Positions 18,459 to 21,992 of a DNA stretch of 21,992 nt are shown piece by piece. Positions within the stretch are counted from its first letter, which is position 1, and the number at the start of each line of letters is the position of its first letter. Below the pieces are notes generated by a model. That model was not told the DNA's origin, made no database searches, and saw only the letters and a program-made list of their open reading frames with translations. The stretch spans positions 1 through 21,992 of the forward strand of contig JAFRZH010000028.1 of assembly GCA_017442645.1 (NCBI GenBank), in the 5' to 3' direction. This DNA is from a bacterium (GTDB lineage: Bacteria > Patescibacteria > JAEDAM01 > Absconditabacterales > Absconditicoccaceae). Made by a program: the position numbers and the translations under genes.

Positions 18459-18845
18459 ATGGCTGAATTAACTGCAAATCAACAAAAAGTTATGGATCTT
18501 ATCAAAGACATGACTGCTATCGAATTAAATGGACTTGTAAAAGCTATGGAAGAAGAATTTGGAGTAACTGCTGCTGCAATGGTAGTTGCTGGAGGAGCTG
18601 CTGCTGGTGGAGATGCTGGAGCTGCTGCTGGATCTGATACTGTTAATGTAGAATTAACTGAAGTTGGACCTCAAAAAATCGCTGTTATCAAAGTTGTAAA
18701 AGAAGTTTTGGGAGTAGATCTTAAAGCTGCTAAAGAATTAGTAGAAGCTGCACCAAAAGTTATCAAAGAAGGAGTTAAAATGGAAGAAGCTGAAGGTCTT
18801 AAAGCTAAATTGACTGAAGCTGGAGCTGTTATCAACTTTAAATAG
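18459..18845 (+). CDS. rplL: 50S ribosomal protein L7/L12
   Basis: L7/L12 forms the multimeric stalk that recruits translational GTPases, including the IF-2 encoded in this window. The 128-residue protein shows the N-terminal dimerisation helices (MDLIKDMTAIELNGLVKAME), an Ala/Gly-rich hinge (about 45-58), and the conserved C-terminal domain with KIAVIKVVKEVLGVDLKAAKELVEAAP and a final AGAVINFK. No UGA codon is used and Gly is coded GGA or GGT throughout, in contrast to most neighbours. No Shine-Dalgarno sequence precedes the ATG. It ends in TAG before a strong terminator. Confidence 0.97.
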   Translation: MAELTANQQKVMDLIKDMTAIELNGLVKAMEEEFGVTAAAMVVAGGAAAGGDAGAAAGSDTVNVELTEVGPQKIAVIKVVKEVLGVDLKAAKELVEAAPKVIKEGVKMEEAEGLKAKLTEAGAVINFK

Positions 18846-18860
18846 TATTTCAAAAAAAGA

Positions 18861-18915
18861 AAAAATCTGACTCTCCGATTACGAAACTCTCGTGATTTGA
18901 GATCAGATTTTTTTT
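18861..18915. terminator. Bidirectional terminator between rplL and mscL
   Basis: AAAAATCTGA (18861-18870) pairs with TCAGATTTTT (18903-18912), extended by CTC/GAG. An inner hairpin ACGA-AACTC-TCGT lies within. The T-run follows on the plus strand, and the A-run gives a U-tract for mscL on the minus strand. Both arms are copies of the recurrent AAAA(G)TCTGA motif. Confidence 0.8.
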
Positions 18916-18927
18916 ATTTTCAAAGTT

Positions 18928-19230
18928 TTAAGCCAAACTTAAATTCATATATTTTACTACCAAGAAAATACAAAAAGCTACAATAACAAAATCCAATAAT
19001 CTTGCTAAAACTTTTCCATAAAGAACTCCTCTCCAAGATAAATCTTCCAATTTTTCAATCTTTAACTTTTTCAAAAGTGGAGAGAAAATCAAAGGCATAA
19101 TCAAATCCTCAATCAAAGATTTTGTCACTTCTGCAACTTTGGTTGCAATAATAAGCCCAATCGTAACTCCTATCACATTAAACGTAGATAAGAAAGTCAC
19201 AAACTCAGTCCACAAACTAACGTCTTCCAT
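18928..19230 (-). CDS. mscL: Large-conductance mechanosensitive channel
   Basis: MscL is a membrane pore that opens under hypo-osmotic shock. The 100-residue protein has TM1 (about 10-30, TFNVIGVTIGLIIATKVAEV), the conserved SLIEDLIMPLIF segment (compare SLVDDIIMP), a loop, and TM2 (ARLLDFVIVAFCIFLVVKYM). It is shorter than typical bacterial MscL (about 130 residues), with a reduced loop and almost no C-terminal bundle. ATG 19230 is chosen because a promoter with predicted start near 19255 would leave the upstream in-frame GTG (19257) outside the transcript. GGGAAG just before the ATG could act as a ribosome binding site. No UGA codon is used. Confidence 0.85.
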   Translation of the reverse strand: MEDVSLWTEFVTFLSTFNVIGVTIGLIIATKVAEVTKSLIEDLIMPLIFSPLLKKLKIEKLEDLSWRGVLYGKVLARLLDFVIVAFCIFLVVKYMNLSLA

Positions 19231-19261
19231 CTTCCCATAATTAAAAAATAAAAACACCTAC

Positions 19262-19289
19262 CTTATAAATAAATTATCACGAAAATCAA
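19262..19289 (-). promoter_or_regulatory. Sigma70-like promoter of mscL
   Basis: On the minus strand TTGATT (19289-19284) and TATAAG (19267-19262) are separated by 16 bases. Transcription would start near 19255, about 25 bases before the chosen ATG. It lies just after the PLD-family stop. Confidence 0.6.
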
Positions 19290-19303
19290 ACCTATTCATC
19301 AAA

Positions 19304-20347
19304 CTAAAATGGTTTCATTTTTTCCCAATCCTTTTCAAATTGAGAAAGAAATTCTTCGACAAATTGAGGATCTATGAGGATAATTCAGATTTCTCTATTA
19401 TTATCTAAAGAATTTTGAGAAAGATTCATGGAACCAAGAATAAAATACCTTCTGTCGATCAAAATCATCTTGGTATGATTGTAAAATTGCGTAAATTTAC
19501 GTGCAATTCAAGGTCCAAAATATTCGACAAGATCAGTATTATCATCCGTATCTGCCACTAAAAATCTCATTTTCACTTTAGAAAATTGCTGTTTCAAAAT
19601 ATCTAAAAGAGCTAAATCAGTAATATACTGCGTTTGAATAAGGATTTCTTCTTGTGCATTATTCAGAAAAAGTTCAATAATCTCTCTACAATTCTGCGGA
19701 CAGACCACCAAATTAGGATGAAGATCTTCTTTTGCAAGTGGACTTCCATTTCGATCCCCTGAAAAAAGTTCCTGCAAATTTTTCAAAATTTCCGCATTCT
19801 CTGTGTAGAAAAAATGTTCACGATTGGATTCATAACTTGATTTGGTAAGATTCGCCGTCTGAATCCAAGCTCCGACCTCATTCAAAGTAATTTTACTATG
19901 GGTATACGTGGTTCCCATTTGTTTATCGGATTTAAATTCAATCCCCTGATATCACGAAAAATCGGATTCCAACTGCTTAATCGGATTGGAATATTGTTGA
20001 TATTTTTGGTCTTCAATGATAACTTGAATCTTTTTCCCTTGACCAAGAAGTTTTTTGAACTGATCTTTGAAAAAAGGACTCGTAAATTCATACGTTTCAA
20101 GCTGTAAATTTTCCGAAGTTTGAGATAAAAAATCTTGATACTTTTGGTAAAGGATTTCTTGAGGTCCTTGAAGAAAGATCCCTGAAACATTCTGCACTTG
20201 AGGAAGAAAAGTTTCTCGAAGAAGCTCAGACTTTTTTTCTTTTTCTCAAATCTGGTGCCAACCTTCTCAAAATTTGAATTGCACTCAAAAAACACAAAGG
20301 CAAACAAAGAAGACAAAAAAAATAAGGAAGTAATAACGATTTTTCAT
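19304..20347 (-). CDS. Phospholipase D-family protein, exported or membrane-anchored
   Basis: The 347-residue reading contains six UGA-glycines. A hydrophobic N-terminus (MKNRYYFLIFFVFFVCLCVF) is a signal peptide or anchor. Two HKD-like motifs are present: YTHSKITLNE (His150, Lys152, with Glu157 in place of Asp) followed by IQTANLT and SNRE, and NHTKMILID (His291, Lys293, Asp298) followed by LGSMNLS and NNREIG. The family includes phospholipases, cardiolipin synthases and nucleases, so the substrate is open. HPNLVVCPQNCREIIE and ILIQTQYITD separate the halves. A CGA codon at FSGD-x-NGSPL (19753-19751) falls where related proteins often have DW. It begins 9 bases after the helicase stop and is probably co-transcribed with it. 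Confidence 0.85.
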
Positions 20348-20356
20348 AAAAAAAGA

Positions 20357-21685
20357 TTAACAGTCTGAATTAAAATAGGTATTCGTTAAAGTTTGTTGTT
20401 TCGCCTGTTGAATGAAGTCCAAAACTTGTTTATCGAAAATAAAATCTCTCATTTGCAAAGGCCTCGTCATCGAGATCCCCTCCAAGGTTTTACATCTACT
20501 CAAAGCGACATACGTCTGTCCATGAGCAAAAATTCCTCCCGTAAAATCTAGAATCACTTTATCAAAAGTCTTTCCTTGCGATTTATGAATCGTACAAGCC
20601 CAAGCGAGTTTAAGAGGAACCTGATTGAAAGATCCAACCGTTTCCGTCTCAAATTTATTTTTCGTATCATCGTAATAATATTGACTTACTTTCCAATTGT
20701 ACGGAATGACTTCCACTGTATCCCCTCAAAAAATTTGCACTCGGATTTTTTCTTCTTCTAGTTTTAGAACAAGTCCCAACGTTCCATTTACTCGCCTTTC
20801 CGCTGGATCATTTGCCACAAACATCACTTGAGCTCCAATTTTCAAGGTTAATTCTGCTTCAGTAGGATACGAAGATTCATTGATTGCACCTTTAATCGTC
20901 GCAAAATAGGTTCTTTCCTGTGTTTCTAACTCATCCAATTTTTCTTGATTAATCTGATTCACGATCGCATTTTTCCCTGCTAAATAAATATCTCACGGTT
21001 CAAGATTCACCTTTGTTTCTTTGACCTTTTGATTGAAAGATTGAAGCATTGCTTCATTCACTTCTCCTTCTCTAATCTTATTGAGAAAATCGATAAAATA
21101 CTCATCCGTCTGACGATAAATCTTCTCCAATTCATGATAAAAAAGCTTAAATTTCTTCTTTCCCATCACTTTACTTGAAAAGAAATACGGACTTTCATAC
21201 CCATTCATTTTCAAAATTTCTTCTTCATCTCTAGTCACTACCGGAGGCAACTGAAATAAATCTCCAATCAAGATCATTTGCACTCCTCCAAACGGAAGAT
21301 TATTTCCACGAACAATTCTCAAAAACTGATCCATATAATCAAAAAGATCTGCTCTCACCATCGAAATTTCATCGATCACAATACTATCCAATTCCGTATA
21401 CATCGGATCCCCGATCAAATATTTAGCTCTCGCTTTAATCTTTTGGAGCGTCGTTTTGGGAGAAAATTTAAAAAAAGAATGAATCGTCTGACCTTTTGCA
21501 TTGAGTGCAGCTACTCCCGTTGGAGCAAGGACCACCACTCTTTTTTGAGTATGAGCAATAAACGTGCGAAGAAGTGTCGATTTTCCCGTTCCTGCTTTTC
21601 AGGTAAGAAAAAGATTTGCATCCGTATGCTCCATTCCATATAATGCAATTTTCCACCATTCATCCAATTTTAATTCCATCTTCAT
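20357..21685 (-). CDS. PIF1-like/RecD2-like superfamily 1B DNA helicase
   Basis: The 442-residue helicase has motif [11 protein letters not shown] (28-37, first Gly from UGA), motif Ia [20 protein letters not shown], motif [10 protein letters not shown] (Asp105, Glu106), motif [14 protein letters not shown], a late segment [23 protein letters not shown], and motifs [16 protein letters not shown] and [13 protein letters not shown]. These define the PIF1-like group, 5'-3' helicases that act on replication and recombination intermediates. Homologues generally read RWVNGT(I/L)G, so CGA at 20794-20792 (residue 298) fits Trp. Three UGA codons split it under the standard code. The start is ATG 21685, with a second ATG two codons later. 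A PLD-family gene follows. Confidence 0.92.
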
Positions 21686-21758
21686 CTGCGAAGTAAAAGT
21701 CTTTTATTATTTATCGTTTCAAGAGAGAAATGCAAATGAGTTTTTGGTAATTGTTTTT

Positions 21759-21798
21759 CAAAAAATAAAAAAAAAGAGAAAATCTGATAGATCCTCTC
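21759..21798 (-). terminator. Intrinsic terminator of the right-edge RNA
   Basis: On the minus strand GAGAGGATCT (21798-21789) pairs with AGATTTTCTC (21785-21776) over ten positions, two of them G-U, with a 3-base loop. A long T-run (21775-21759) follows. It lies 73 bases before the helicase ATG, so it either ends an independent RNA or attenuates the helicase operon. Confidence 0.85.
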
Positions 21799-21992
21799 GT
21801 TCTTCCCTACTAAAGACCGAGTATCTTACACTGCCGATTTTAACCGCATTCATACCTTTTCAGTATAACGTATCTCACGGTTTAGGCTATCCTAAATACA
21901 AGAGTTCCCTGAGATAACAAATTCCTACTTTGTTTATCTTTATGCTGTCCGAAGACATTTTCATAAAGAGAAGTTAAAGTTTTAACAAGTCA
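21776..21992 (-). ncRNA. Unidentified structured RNA, 3' part (5' end beyond the window)
   Basis: No gene frame is supported here, but the minus strand has several clean hairpins in a row. CTTTATG/CATAAAG encloses TGTC-TTCG-GACA (21938-21968), a stable C(UUCG)G tetraloop on this strand. AACAAA/TTTGTT follows (about 21917-21936), then ATCTCA/TGAGAT enclosing TTTAGG-ATAG-CCTAAA (about 21870-21915), and ATAC/GTAT around 21855-21869. The region ends at a strong terminator. The UUCG loop and U-tract set the strand. I find no RNase P, tmRNA, SRP or 5S signature in the visible part. Possibilities include the 3' domain of a housekeeping RNA or a leader of the helicase operon. Confidence 0.55.

Noticed and set aside
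19882..20316. 144-residue minus-strand frame overlapping the PLD gene
   Set aside because: It is in a different frame from the PLD reading, which carries HKD motifs across the same bases.
21776..21992. RNase P RNA, tmRNA or 23S fragment at the right edge
   Set aside because: The conserved RNase P boxes, the tmRNA tRNA-like 3' end with CCA, and a convincing sarcin-ricin context are all missing in the visible part; the 5' part is outside the window.
1..21992. CRISPR array, insertion sequence or prophage
   Set aside because: No regularly spaced direct repeats, transposase motif, terminal inverted repeats or phage structural genes were seen.

Overview
The window (about one-third G+C by eye) is a bacterial chromosome segment that reads sensibly only with UGA as glycine. 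UGA falls in frame at conserved glycines: the IF-2 WGG motif, the ATPase LSGGQ signature, the helicase P-loop and the sortase GHTS motif. I count 68 in-frame UGAs in 16 of 24 genes, and every gene ends in TAA or TAG. This is translation table 25, known from the Patescibacteria/CPR lineages Absconditabacteria (SR1) and Gracilibacteria. Separately, CGA codons sit where IF-2, a PIF1-like helicase, an HSP20, a sortase and a PLD protein normally carry tryptophan, whereas invariant arginines use AGA. CGA = Trp would favour Absconditabacteria. Under the standard code most genes break into fragments, and two (the 12703-13398 pilin-like gene and the 2655-2891 gene) yield no substantial ORF.

Layout. 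195-2651: infB (+). 2655-3509: a small unknown gene and a membrane-anchored FAM173-like methyltransferase (-). 3814-4122: RNHCP zinc protein (+), overlapping a convergent sortase (4112-4948, -). 5083-7656: SbcC/Rad50-like ATPase (+). 7657-9177: a VirB2/TrbC-like pilin-like protein and a Cys-containing secreted protein (-), transcribed divergently from a type IV pilus operon (9380-14960, +) with PilN-like, PilO-like, PilC, three prepilin-like proteins and a PilX-like protein. 14965-17000: lepB, hsp20 and FemAB-like genes (-). 17126-17545: ssb (-). 17726-18845: promoter, L10 leader RNA, rplJ and rplL (+). 18928-19230: mscL (-). 19304-21685: PIF1-like helicase followed by a PLD-family protein (-). 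The right edge carries the 3' part of an unidentified structured RNA on the minus strand.

How it fits together. Translation genes (infB, rplJ, rplL) alternate with cell-surface machinery: pilus, sortase, signal peptidase, FemAB-like transferase and secreted proteins. That suits a small host-attached bacterium, though the lifestyle is inference. A short motif, AAAA(A/G)TCTGA, recurs about 20 times on both strands, often as inverted pairs in terminators. This resembles the arrangement of Neisseria DNA uptake sequences and lies beside a type IV pilus operon. Most starts lack a Shine-Dalgarno sequence. Three or four sigma70-like promoters and several intrinsic terminators can be placed.
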